A DNA stretch of 64,000 bases from Andreesenia sp964489735 (GTDB lineage Bacteria > Bacillota > Clostridia > Tissierellales > Gottschalkiaceae): contig CAZBAL010000004.1 of the NCBI GenBank assembly GCA_964489735.1, forward strand, positions 34,108 to 98,107, read 5' to 3'. Shown one piece after another: positions 32,579-41,638 of this stretch. The translations under genes were made by a program, and so were the position numbers. How positions within the stretch are numbered: the first letter of the stretch is position 1; each line of letters begins with the position of its first letter. A model generated the notes under the pieces. The model did not search any database. It was not told where the DNA came from and was given only the letters and a program-made list of their open reading frames with translations.

Positions 32579-32607
32579 TTGACATATATATGCATTCTCG
32601 TTATACT
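32579..32607 (+). promoter_or_regulatory. Promoter of the THEP1-methyltransferase operon
   Basis: TTGACA (32579-32584), exactly 17 bp, TATACT (32602-32607), about 50 bp before the start codon. Confidence 0.8.
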
Positions 32608-32658
32608 TATATACATAAAACGACTTTAAGTACTTAGATTATTTTGAGGAGAAAAAGG

Positions 32659-33948
32659 ATGAAAAATATATTTCTTACAGGAGAAGTTGGAATTGGAAAA
32701 ACCACTGTACTGAGAAAAGTTATAAATCGAACTGACGGTTTCTACGGTGGATATCTGGGCTACTCTGTAATTGAAGATGGATTTAAAGATATTAGAATCA
32801 ACTCACTTGTTAATCTTTCAACGAAGTACAAACTGGCAAGAATAGATAGAAAAAAGCATAAGCCTTTATATGTAAATAGGGAAATTTTCGATGACTATCT
32901 ATCATATGAGATCATACAGTCTTTAAGAAATAGAGATATACTGGTTTTTGATGAGCTGGGAAGGTTTGAAGAGAATTCGGATAAGTTTAAATCAGCGGTA
33001 CATAGAGCATTAGACAGTGATAAGCTTGTGCTTGGAGTTCTTAAGAAACATGATGGTGATTTTATAAACAGCATTAAAAATAGAAAAGATGTAATAGTTA
33101 TAGAGGTAACAGAAGAAAACCGAGATGATTTATATCTGAGACTGTTGGAGATAATTCAGGGTATGGGGTATTCGACGAATACTAATTCGTACTTTTCCTG
33201 GGATGGATTCAGAATAGAGATGTATGATAAATGTATAGGCAGAAAAGAATGTGACTATCCTGAAGTTTTCATCAAAAAAATACTGAATGAAATAGACTTT
33301 GAAGAGGGGAAAACTTTGCTGGACATAGGTACAGGAACAGGAGCATTCTTTCTGGAGTTCTTGAGGAAAGGTGCATTATGCACAGGAGTTGACATATCGC
33401 TTAATATGCTGGAGAAATTGAACAGAAATCTGGAGAGAGAAAACCTTGATGCATCAAAGGCAAAGACTTATTTCACATCATTTGAAAACTATAAAAATGG
33501 CAATCACGACATAGTCATATCAGCATTTGCAGCAGGAATAAATAAAAGCATAGAGTTAATAAAGAAAGCGTATAGCATGACAAATGAATATTTATTCATA
33601 ATATACCATCATCCTCATGATTATGAAAAGTTTATGGCATCGGAGCTTTCGGAGTTCATAGGAAGAAATTTAGTTTTTGATAAAAAGAAGAGAGTCAAAA
33701 ATGGTGTCCTTGCAAAATTAGATGAAATAGGGCTAAATTATGAATACGAAGAGGTCGAGTTTGATTTTCCGCAGTATATAGACAGTATAGATGAGGGTAT
33801 GAAACTTTTTGAAAGGTTTTTTGAGATAAAAGAAGAAGAGAACGATAAATTAAGAGAGTTCCTTGAGTCTATGGCGATAAAGTCGGATTCAGGTTTTGTA
33901 TTACCTGAGAAAAGAAAATCTGTTTTTTTAAAAATACCGAAAGTGTAG
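32659..33948 (+). CDS. Fusion of THEP1-family NTPase and SAM-dependent methyltransferase
   Basis: In this 429-residue two-domain protein, residues 1-165 are a THEP1-like nucleoside triphosphatase: Walker A GEVGIGKTT (8-16), Walker B DILVFDELG (93-101) and the family ending VIVIEVTEENRDDL. Residues 185-429 are a class I methyltransferase with SAM motif I LLDIGTGTGAF (220-230) and acidic VDISLNM (244-250). ATG 32659 follows GAGGAG; an in-frame TTG overlaps it. The next two genes are a FecCD permease and its ATPase on the same strand, so a role in making, modifying or handling a metal chelate or corrinoid is inferred but unproven. Confidence 0.85.
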   Translation: MKNIFLTGEVGIGKTTVLRKVINRTDGFYGGYLGYSVIEDGFKDIRINSLVNLSTKYKLARIDRKKHKPLYVNREIFDDYLSYEIIQSLRNRDILVFDELGRFEENSDKFKSAVHRALDSDKLVLGVLKKHDGDFINSIKNRKDVIVIEVTEENRDDLYLRLLEIIQGMGYSTNTNSYFSWDGFRIEMYDKCIGRKECDYPEVFIKKILNEIDFEEGKTLLDIGTGTGAFFLEFLRKGALCTGVDISLNMLEKLNRNLERENLDASKAKTYFTSFENYKNGNHDIVISAFAAGINKSIELIKKAYSMTNEYLFIIYHHPHDYEKFMASELSEFIGRNLVFDKKKRVKNGVLAKLDEIGLNYEYEEVEFDFPQYIDSIDEGMKLFERFFEIKEEENDKLREFLESMAIKSDSGFVLPEKRKSVFLKIPKV

Positions 33949-34117
33949 ATATTTCATGAAAAGCTAGAAGTGATTGAACAAGGTGATTTAGTAAGATCAC
34001 TCAGCTAAGAACAATACTAGAGAAACAATGCTAGAGATTAGAAACAAGCAATACCAGGCATAAAAAAATCAATGGATATGCAGTATGAATTAAAGTATAA
34101 CAAGAGGAGGTCAAACA

Positions 34118-35143
34118 ATGGAAATTGAAAAAAAAGAAAATCTTTGGCTAAAAGCTGTTATTGTCGCAATAATTCCCGTAGTGCTTTTCTTCATTTCAAT
34201 GAATCTTGGAAGGTACTCAATAAGTATATCTGAGTTTTTTCAGCTTTTAGACAATAAGTTTTTTCGTGGAACTCATGAACTGGAGTCCACAATAAATACG
34301 GTAATATTCGATATTAGAATTCCACGTATTGTTGTAGCAATGCTGGTTGGAGCATCTCTATCAGTCTCGGGAGCGGCATATCAGGGGATGTTTAAGAATC
34401 CTATGGTGTCGCCGGATATTCTGGGAGCTTCTGCGGGAGCAGGGTTTGGAGCGGCTTTGGGAATACTGATGTCGTTCAATACCGCTTCAGTTCAGCTTAT
34501 GTCATTCGGCTTTGGATTATTAGCCGTTCTTTTAACTTATTTTATAAGTTCAAGATTTGGAAGAAGCAGTGATACAATATTTTTACTTATACTTGGAGGA
34601 ATTTTAGTCGGGAGTCTGTTCCAGGCATTCATTTCTTTGACAAAGTATGTGGCAGACCCGGACGAAAAACTTCCTGCAATCACATTTTGGCTTATGGGTA
34701 GTCTTGGATCGATAAGAAAAGGGGATATACCATATATTTTAGTTCCATTTCTCGTTGGGTTCATAACTCTGTTCTTGATGAGATGGAAGCTTAACGTAAT
34801 GTCGTTTGGAGAAGAGGAAGCTAAAACACTTGGAATAAATACAGACAGAGTAAGAGCTATAGTAATTCTGTCATCGACACTTCTGACGGCAGCCTCTGTG
34901 TCTCTATGCGGACTTATAGGATGGGTTGGACTGGTAGTGCCGCATCTGGCAAGAATGGCTTTTGAACCTAATTTCAAGTATCTTATACCAGCATCTGCTT
35001 TTATGGGAGGCGCATTCTTGCTGGTTGTTGATGATTTGGCAAGGACAATGTCCAAGGTGGAGATTCCTTTGGGGATTTTAACAGCCATAGTAGGTGCACC
35101 ATTCTTCGTATATCTTCTCATGAGAGTTAAGAAAGGGTGGTAA
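34118..35143 (+). CDS. FecCD/BtuC-type ABC transporter permease
   Basis: The 341-residue permease has about nine to ten hydrophobic segments and the family sequence GASLSVSGAAYQGMFKNPMVSPDILGAS... together with GLVVPHLARM near the ATPase-coupling helix. Family substrates are iron-siderophores, haem, cobalamin and molybdate-like ligands. Ribosome binding site GAGGAGG. A 169-bp gap follows the methyltransferase gene, with no clear terminator. Confidence 0.92.
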   Translation: MEIEKKENLWLKAVIVAIIPVVLFFISMNLGRYSISISEFFQLLDNKFFRGTHELESTINTVIFDIRIPRIVVAMLVGASLSVSGAAYQGMFKNPMVSPDILGASAGAGFGAALGILMSFNTASVQLMSFGFGLLAVLLTYFISSRFGRSSDTIFLLILGGILVGSLFQAFISLTKYVADPDEKLPAITFWLMGSLGSIRKGDIPYILVPFLVGFITLFLMRWKLNVMSFGEEEAKTLGINTDRVRAIVILSSTLLTAASVSLCGLIGWVGLVVPHLARMAFEPNFKYLIPASAFMGGAFLLVVDDLARTMSKVEIPLGILTAIVGAPFFVYLLMRVKKGW

Positions 35144-35147
35144 GAAT

Positions 35148-35927
35148 ATGAAAGTTGAAATTGAAGGTCTTTCTTGTGGCTATGGAAGCAAATTAATACT
35201 GGAAGATGTAAATATGATGGTTGAATCAGGAGAGTCATTGTGTATATTAGGACCTAATGGTGTTGGGAAAACTACCCTTTTTAAAACAATACTTGGTTTA
35301 ATACCAAAGTTTAGCGGAAGTGTGGAGATTGATGGCTTGGATATAAACTCAATCCCCAGATCTGAATTTGCTAAAAAGGTTGCTTATGTTCCGCAGGCGC
35401 ATGTTCCTCCGTTTCCTTTTAAAGTTCTGGATGTTGTGAGCATGGGGAGAACACCGCATATATCAAGTTTCTCCGGGGTTAGTAAGAAAGATAAAATAAT
35501 ATCGGAAGAAGCTATAGAAAAACTGGGGATTTCTTATCTCAAAAATGATGTATATACTGAAATCAGTGGTGGGGAAAGGCAGATGGTTTTAATTGCCAGA
35601 GCTATGGCTCAGCAGAGTGAGTTTATGGTTTTAGATGAACCGACTTCAAATCTTGACTTTGGAAATCAGGCCAAAATATTGAAGATAGTGAAAGAACTCA
35701 GCAGAATGGGAAAAGGCATAATAATGACTTCTCACTTTCCTGATCACACTTTTATTTCAGCATCTAAAGTTATGGCTATTGGAAGAGATAATTATTATAA
35801 ATTTGGAAGCTCTGATGAAGTTGTAACCTCTGAGGTTCTGGGAAGGTTGTATGGTATAGAGGTCGATGTTAAGGAAGTCGAAGCTAGAGAAGGTTATTCG
35901 ACAAAGGTCTGCATACCTATTGTATAA
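35148..35927 (+). CDS. ABC transporter ATPase (FepC/BtuD type)
   Basis: The 259-residue ATPase has Walker A GPNGVGKTT, the Q-loop VAYVPQAHVPPFPFKVLDVV, signature ISGGERQMVLIARAM, Walker B MVLDEPTSNLDFGNQ and the switch His in TSHFPDH. It starts 4 nt after the permease stop. No substrate-binding protein gene lies in this operon or elsewhere in the window, so the importer must use an unlinked one. A very strong terminator follows. Confidence 0.93.
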   Translation: MKVEIEGLSCGYGSKLILEDVNMMVESGESLCILGPNGVGKTTLFKTILGLIPKFSGSVEIDGLDINSIPRSEFAKKVAYVPQAHVPPFPFKVLDVVSMGRTPHISSFSGVSKKDKIISEEAIEKLGISYLKNDVYTEISGGERQMVLIARAMAQQSEFMVLDEPTSNLDFGNQAKILKIVKELSRMGKGIIMTSHFPDHTFISASKVMAIGRDNYYKFGSSDEVVTSEVLGRLYGIEVDVKEVEAREGYSTKVCIPIV

Positions 35928-35971
35928 GAGTATGGGATTGAATTGTGATCTCAGGGCTGATAAAGATATGA

Positions 35972-36014
35972 AAAACTGGAGCGAACTGCCGTAAAGACAG
36001 TTCGCTCCAGTTTT
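35972..36014. terminator. Bidirectional terminator after the ABC operon
   Basis: A perfect 17-bp stem AAAACTGGAGCGAACTG/CAGTTCGCTCCAGTTTT with a 9-nt loop, separating this operon from the convergent YhgE gene. Confidence 0.95.
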
Positions 36015-36118
36015 CGTTTTATTTAAATATGAATATAGGAGTTTAGACCCGTTAAGATCTATTCTAACCGTTCTAACTATTCTGATTATTTCTAAACTGT
36101 GCTGCTATACCGACTATA

Positions 36119-38821
36119 TCAGTTGAAAAAATGAGATTCATGTGCTTTATCTGTAAATTCAGATAATTTTCTTGACAGCGCTTTATGGAATATTGCTCCA
36201 ACTGCTATGAATACAGAACCAAACAGGATCAGTAAAGATGTTCCCTTTATATATGTCGGAAGGTATATTCCGCCAACTGTCTCTCTCAATATACTCACTG
36301 CATATGTGAATGGAAGAATTGGATTAATAATCCTGAAGAATTTCCCCGAAAGCTCCGGCGGGAAATTACCTCCTCCTGCTGAAATGGAAAGCACCAGAAT
36401 AATTATAGATAGTCCTTTTCCAACGTTTCCAAAAATACTGACGAGTGAATATACAATGCTCATAAAGACAACACCTATCAAGATTGAAGACAGTACGAAC
36501 AAGAGCGGATGTACGGCATATGTTCCGAGTATTACTAAGTCTCCAATTGAAACTATTAAAGCTTGAAGCATCCCAAATGTCAGGAAAGTCAATAGTCTCG
36601 AAAAGAACATGGCTCTGTCAGTTGCTCTATCTATCATATGGTCTTCGAGATGAACTTTTGTGGTTGTCACGCTTGAGAGTAGAAGTGCTCCTACCCACAG
36701 ACATAATGCGGTGTAGAAAGGAGCTGAAGCCGATCCGTAGTTGGGTATTGAATATAGAGGCTTATCTACTAGAACCACTGGATTTGCGAGAAAGTCACTT
36801 TCCTTTGAAGCATCAGCTTTAAGGATTTTCATTGCATCTTCCAGATCTCCTTTGTTTTCAGTATCTCTCAGGAAGTTTGCTATTTTTTTATTGGCTTCTT
36901 TCATCTTAGGATAATCATTCTCTATGAAATCTGATGCTAGGGTCACCGCGCTGTTCACTTTAGGAAGAGCTCTATTTATATCCTGTATTTCTCTTTCAAT
37001 ATCCTTTTCTATACCTGGCAGCTGAAAAGCTACAAAATCTGAGACTTTATTAAGTCCTTTCTTCATACGAGGAAACTCCACTTTATAAAAGTTTAAAGCT
37101 CTGCCTATTCCGGTGTTAACTCCTTCTATACCCATTCCCAGCAGGTCACTGATATTGTTGATTTTCTGTTTGACAACGGGCAGTTCACTCTGGAAGTCTT
37201 TCATCAGGTTTATTATATTGCTCAAAGAAGTTTTTGAACTGTTTAAAAGTCCATATATTTTTGGTGTTATGTCTCTTGCTGCATAAATATTATCTGAAGA
37301 TGAATTGAGCATATCAGATATCTTGCTGAGAGCACTGTCTAGAGATTCATCTATATTAAGTGATGAGAGGCTGCTGTTTATCTCATTCAGCTGGCTTATA
37401 AATACCTGGAGCTTCAGTATTTCCGATCTTATCTCTGAAGCTGTTATAGAATCGTTGGAGTTTATCTTATCGGTAATTACCAACATGGATTCAAGAATAT
37501 TTATATTGTTGTCCAGCCTTGAAATTATATCTTTAAGTGCTGTATCTTCTCCTATTATGGACTGTATTTTATTCAGTGTATCTCTCATATCCTTCGCGAT
37601 TTTCAGATCTCTTTTCAGATTGTCCTGCATAGATCGGATTCCTCTTTTTAACGAACTCAGTTCTCTGTCCGAAAAATAATCACTGCTCACTCTCTCTGCA
37701 AGATATTCCAGTTCGTTCACTATTGAGCTGTTTAACATCTCCATAGCGCTGATTCCACTGCTTACAGAAGAACTTATTGATCTGAAGGCTGACTGAAGGC
37801 CATCTACAAACTTAGCTGTGTCTGCCAGTGCAGAGGAGATATCTTTTGAAGAGTCATTGATAGCTTTTATGCTGTTTTCAGAACTTTCAATAATTTCGAG
37901 CATATTTTGAGACTGCAAGATACCATCATTAAGTGTGGATTCTAAAGAGTTGAACGTGCTGTTGTATTTGGAAATATCCGTCTGAATATTTCTTAAATCA
38001 TCTCTTTGGTCAGCAAGTGATGTCAGCAGTTCTCCTACTCTTTCTATATCATCCATTCTCATATTCATTTCCATTATGCTAGTTGAAGCTGTGTTGATTT
38101 CTGGAAAAAGTTTAATTATGGCATTTGCATCATCGATTTTTTCATTTATTTCCGGGAGCTTTTCTTTAAGTGAAAGTACATCTCTCGTATATCCATCTAT
38201 AAGGTCTTCGTTTTCCTCGAATGCAAAAACAAGGTCTGAAGCTTTTCTTATCATAGGAAGGTTGCCCTCTAAGCGGACTCCTGCTTTATTCATATCCTTT
38301 ATTATTGTTGATGAAACTGTCTCTATAAAGGTTTTTGATATATTCTGAACTAGGCTGTCACTTGCTTTATCTGTTATTTTTGATGCTATCGCATTAACTT
38401 TTTGATTAGAATAGTACTCTATTTTAGGCTTTTTAATTTCTCCCTTTGTGAAACCCAGTATATCTTTTGAAAAAGTTCTTGGTATGTAGATTCCTGCATA
38501 GTATTTGCCTGATTTTACACCTTTTTCAAGACTTTCTTTTGAGTCTTCATCAATCCAGTTTATGCTTTTGTTATTCTTGAGTGACTTTACTATACTGGAA
38601 CCCAGTTGCAAGTCCTTGTCTTTATACATCTGCTTCTGATCATCGCTGTATACTGCAATTTTCAAATATTCGGTACGACCGTACGGATCCCAAAGTGCGG
38701 CAATATTGAACAGAGCGTATAGAGACGGAATTATGCAGAGTGCTATCGCTAAAAGCAGTGCAGCTTTATTACTGATTATCCTTTTTATATCAGTTTTATA
38801 CAGTTCAATAATTGTTTTCAT
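36119..38821 (-). CDS. YhgE/Pip-domain membrane protein
   Basis: The 900-residue protein is built like YhgE and the lactococcal phage infection protein Pip: one N-terminal membrane segment (ALLLAIALCIIPSLYALFN), the conserved WDPYGRTEYLKIAVYSDD just after it, a very long extracellular helical region full of short hydrophobic repeats (about 180-640), and five or so C-terminal membrane segments (ABC-2-like). Related proteins are phage receptors or T7SS components (EsaA). GTG-containing AGGTG precedes ATG 38821. Monocistronic. Confidence 0.9.
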   Translation of the reverse strand: MKTIIELYKTDIKRIISNKAALLLAIALCIIPSLYALFNIAALWDPYGRTEYLKIAVYSDDQKQMYKDKDLQLGSSIVKSLKNNKSINWIDEDSKESLEKGVKSGKYYAGIYIPRTFSKDILGFTKGEIKKPKIEYYSNQKVNAIASKITDKASDSLVQNISKTFIETVSSTIIKDMNKAGVRLEGNLPMIRKASDLVFAFEENEDLIDGYTRDVLSLKEKLPEINEKIDDANAIIKLFPEINTASTSIMEMNMRMDDIERVGELLTSLADQRDDLRNIQTDISKYNSTFNSLESTLNDGILQSQNMLEIIESSENSIKAINDSSKDISSALADTAKFVDGLQSAFRSISSSVSSGISAMEMLNSSIVNELEYLAERVSSDYFSDRELSSLKRGIRSMQDNLKRDLKIAKDMRDTLNKIQSIIGEDTALKDIISRLDNNINILESMLVITDKINSNDSITASEIRSEILKLQVFISQLNEINSSLSSLNIDESLDSALSKISDMLNSSSDNIYAARDITPKIYGLLNSSKTSLSNIINLMKDFQSELPVVKQKINNISDLLGMGIEGVNTGIGRALNFYKVEFPRMKKGLNKVSDFVAFQLPGIEKDIEREIQDINRALPKVNSAVTLASDFIENDYPKMKEANKKIANFLRDTENKGDLEDAMKILKADASKESDFLANPVVLVDKPLYSIPNYGSASAPFYTALCLWVGALLLSSVTTTKVHLEDHMIDRATDRAMFFSRLLTFLTFGMLQALIVSIGDLVILGTYAVHPLLFVLSSILIGVVFMSIVYSLVSIFGNVGKGLSIIILVLSISAGGGNFPPELSGKFFRIINPILPFTYAVSILRETVGGIYLPTYIKGTSLLILFGSVFIAVGAIFHKALSRKLSEFTDKAHESHFFN

Positions 38822-38943
38822 AATAAACACCTGTTTCGATTAACTAATTGTGAAATTAGCAAGTATATTTTATTAGTAATTATAACACAGAAAATATTCG
38901 ATTTCTTTTTTATAGTCAATATAATCTGTCTAAATCAAATAAT

Positions 38944-38973
38944 CTGATAGAATAGCCTGAAGTGTGATATAAT
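38944..38973 (+). promoter_or_regulatory. Extended -10 promoter of the fba operon
   Basis: TATAAT (38968-38973) preceded by TGA (extended -10). The -35 region (CTGATA, 38944-38949) is weak. Confidence 0.55.
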
Positions 38974-39032
38974 TAGAGTAATTGAATAGTTATATGAATA
39001 TACTATGATACTTTTTTAAGGAGGAATTATTT

Positions 39033-39890
39033 ATGTTAGTAACAGGAAAACAAATTTTAGATCATGCGAAAGAAAATAAATATGCTGTAGGTGCATTCAA
39101 TGTTAATAATATGGAGATAGTTCAAGCTATTATTGCTGCAGCTGAGGAAACTAGATCGCCTGTAATTTTACAAGCTAGTCAGGGAGCTCTTAAATACGCA
39201 GGAGTTGAGTACATAGCGGCTTTAGCTAAACTTGCAGCGGAGAAAGCTACTGTTCCTGTAGCGGTTCACCTTGATCATGGTACGGATTTCAAGCAGATAA
39301 TGCTTTGTATCAGAAATGGATTTACATCTGTTATGATAGATGGTTCAAAATATCCACTGGAAGAAAATATAGAAAAAACTAAGCAGGTTGTTGAAATTGC
39401 AGAGAGCGTTGGAGTTTCTGTAGAAGCAGAACTTGGAAAAATCGGTGGAACAGAAGATGATATCGTAGTAAGTGAAAGAGAAGCTACATTCACAGATCCT
39501 GATGAAGCAAAGAGATTTGTTGAAGAAACTGGTGTGGATTCATTAGCAGTTGCAATTGGTACTGCTCATGGACCATATAAAGGAGTGCCTGAGTTAGATT
39601 TTGAAAGACTAAAAGCTATCAGAGAAAAAATAGATGTTGCTATAGTTCTTCATGGTTCTTCAGGAGTTGCTTATGATGACCTTAGAAAAGCAATAGAAAT
39701 AGGAGTAAGTAAAATAAATATTGATACAGATGTTAGAATGGCGTTCTCAAAAGGGGTTAAAGGAGTTTTAGATGCTAATCCTAACGAAATAGACCCAAGA
39801 AATATACTTGGACCAGCAAGAGAAATAATGAAAGAGTCTATAATGGAAAAAATGGAAGTGTTCGGTTCTGTAGGAAAAGCTTGGAAATAG
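39033..39890 (+). CDS. fba: Class II fructose-1,6-bisphosphate aldolase
   Basis: The 285-residue zinc aldolase has metal and substrate motifs VHLDHGTDFKQ (catalytic Asp and zinc His), EAELGKIGGTEDD, AIGTAHGPYKG, VLHGSSGV and KINIDTD. Interconverts fructose bisphosphate with two triose phosphates. AAGGAGGAATT precedes the ATG. First gene of fba-fsa-glpX-rho, the B. subtilis order without murAB. Confidence 0.96.
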   Translation: MLVTGKQILDHAKENKYAVGAFNVNNMEIVQAIIAAAEETRSPVILQASQGALKYAGVEYIAALAKLAAEKATVPVAVHLDHGTDFKQIMLCIRNGFTSVMIDGSKYPLEENIEKTKQVVEIAESVGVSVEAELGKIGGTEDDIVVSEREATFTDPDEAKRFVEETGVDSLAVAIGTAHGPYKGVPELDFERLKAIREKIDVAIVLHGSSGVAYDDLRKAIEIGVSKINIDTDVRMAFSKGVKGVLDANPNEIDPRNILGPAREIMKESIMEKMEVFGSVGKAWK

Positions 39891-39924
39891 AAACTTTGAA
39901 ATTAGAGAGAGGAAGGATAATAGG

Positions 39925-40572
39925 ATGAAACTGTTTATTGACACAGCTAATATTGATGAGATAAGAGAAGTTAACAGTTGGGGAATAATAGATGGGGTTA
40001 CGACTAATCCTTCACTTATAGTGAAAGAGACAGATAGGGATTTTGAAGGAATTATAGAAGAAATATCATCTTTAGTGAGCGGAGCTATAAGCGCAGAAGT
40101 TACCGGTTTGAAATCAGATGAGATGATTGAAGAGGCTAGAGAGTTAGCTAAGATAAATGAGAATATAGTTATTAAAGTTCCGATGAATATAGAAGGATTG
40201 AAGGCGGTTAGTGTTCTTTCGGGGGAAGGAATAAAAACTAATGTGACTTTAATTTTTTCAGCTAACCAGGCTCTTCTAGCTGCTAGAGCTGGGGCAACTT
40301 ATGTGAGTCCGTTCGTAGGCAGAATGGATGATATCGGAAATAGCGGAATTACGGTTATTTCAGAAATAGCTGACATTTTCAATATTCACGGTATAGATAC
40401 AGAAATAATATCAGCAAGTATAAGAACACCTATGCATGTTATGGAATCAGCATTGGCTGGAGCACATATAGCGACGGTACCTTACAAGGTTCTTCAGGCT
40501 ATGGCTCTTCATCCTATGACAGACAAGGGACTTGAGTCTTTTATGAAAGACTGGGAAAAAATGAAGAAGTAG
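39925..40572 (+). CDS. fsa: Transaldolase / fructose-6-phosphate aldolase family protein
   Basis: The 215-residue short-type transaldolase starts MKLFIDTANIDEI and has DGVTTNPSL, the Schiff-base lysine in NIVIKVPMN, and SPFVGRMDDIG and TIISAS-like strands. Short family members act as transaldolase or as F6P aldolase; which applies here is not clear. It lies 34 nt after fba. Confidence 0.92.
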   Translation: MKLFIDTANIDEIREVNSWGIIDGVTTNPSLIVKETDRDFEGIIEEISSLVSGAISAEVTGLKSDEMIEEARELAKINENIVIKVPMNIEGLKAVSVLSGEGIKTNVTLIFSANQALLAARAGATYVSPFVGRMDDIGNSGITVISEIADIFNIHGIDTEIISASIRTPMHVMESALAGAHIATVPYKVLQAMALHPMTDKGLESFMKDWEKMKK

Positions 40573-40619
40573 AAGCACTGGATTTAATAGATTGAATTGA
40601 TAATTGGAGGGATAGACAT

Positions 40620-41591
40620 ATGGATAGAAATTTAGCTCTTAACTTAGCCAGAGTAACAGAAGCTGGTGCATTAGGCGCAGCTAAGCATCTTGGTAAGGGA
40701 GATAAGAACCTTGCAGACGGCGAAGCTGTTAATGGAATGAGAAGAATGTTTGACACTATAGATATTAATGGTGTGGTTGTAATTGGTGAAGGTGAGATGG
40801 ATGAAGCACCAATGCTTTATATTGGTGAAGAGGTTGGACTTAGAGAAGACGACAGTTTATCTGTAGATATCGCGGTTGACCCTATAGATGGAACTAGTGC
40901 AACTGCTAAGGGGCTTCCTAACGCTATTTCAATCCTTGCAGTAGCGCCTAGAGGCTGTCTGCTGCACGCGCCAGATATGTATATGTACAAGCTAGCGGCT
41001 GGACCTAAGGCAAAAGGTCAGATAGATATAGATAAGCCGATACAGGAAAATTTAGAGATACTTTCTAGAGTTTTAAATAAGAAATTAGATGATATAACTG
41101 TTGCAATACTTGATAGAGATAGACACTCGAGAGTGGTTGATGAAGTAAGAGCTGCTGGTGCAAGAATCAAGCTTTTCGGTGAAGGGGATGTTGCTATTGC
41201 TATCGCAACTTGCTTCGAAGAATCAGCAGTTGATATGATGATAGGAAGTGGTGGAGCTCCTGAGGGAGTTATCACTGCAGCTGCTCTTAAATGTCTTGGT
41301 GGAGAATTCCAGGGAAGACTTATGCCTCAAACTCAATCAGACTACGAGAGATGTCGTGAAATGGGTATTGAGCATGTAGAAGCAAAGCTGGAAATGGATG
41401 ACCTGGTAAAAGGGAATGAAGTTTTCTTTGCGGCAACAGGAATATCAGATGGAGATATACTAAAAGGTGTTAAGTATATCGGAAATGATAAAGCAGTTAC
41501 TCACACTATGGTTACTAGAAGTGAAACGGGTACTGTCAGATTTATAGAGGCTATTCATAGATTTGATAAGAAGCCTCATTATGCGTATTAA
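40620..41591 (+). CDS. glpX: Class II fructose-1,6-bisphosphatase
   Basis: The 323-residue GlpX enzyme has VIGEGEMDEAPMLYIGE, the metal site VDPIDGTSATAKG and MIGSGGAPEGVITAAALKC. Dephosphorylates fructose bisphosphate in gluconeogenesis. Directly before rho; with fba and fsa it forms a small carbon-metabolism operon. Confidence 0.95.
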   Translation: MDRNLALNLARVTEAGALGAAKHLGKGDKNLADGEAVNGMRRMFDTIDINGVVVIGEGEMDEAPMLYIGEEVGLREDDSLSVDIAVDPIDGTSATAKGLPNAISILAVAPRGCLLHAPDMYMYKLAAGPKAKGQIDIDKPIQENLEILSRVLNKKLDDITVAILDRDRHSRVVDEVRAAGARIKLFGEGDVAIAIATCFEESAVDMMIGSGGAPEGVITAAALKCLGGEFQGRLMPQTQSDYERCREMGIEHVEAKLEMDDLVKGNEVFFAATGISDGDILKGVKYIGNDKAVTHTMVTRSETGTVRFIEAIHRFDKKPHYAY

Positions 41592-41638
41592 TTCTTACAA
41601 GATACGTGTAAATTTTTTTAGAGCGGAGGATTATTCTT

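Noticed and set aside
33949..34117. Terminator or operon break between the THEP1-methyltransferase gene and the permease
   Set aside because: Only a weak GTGAT/ATCAC pairing without T-tract is visible, so read-through is more likely; I did not annotate it.
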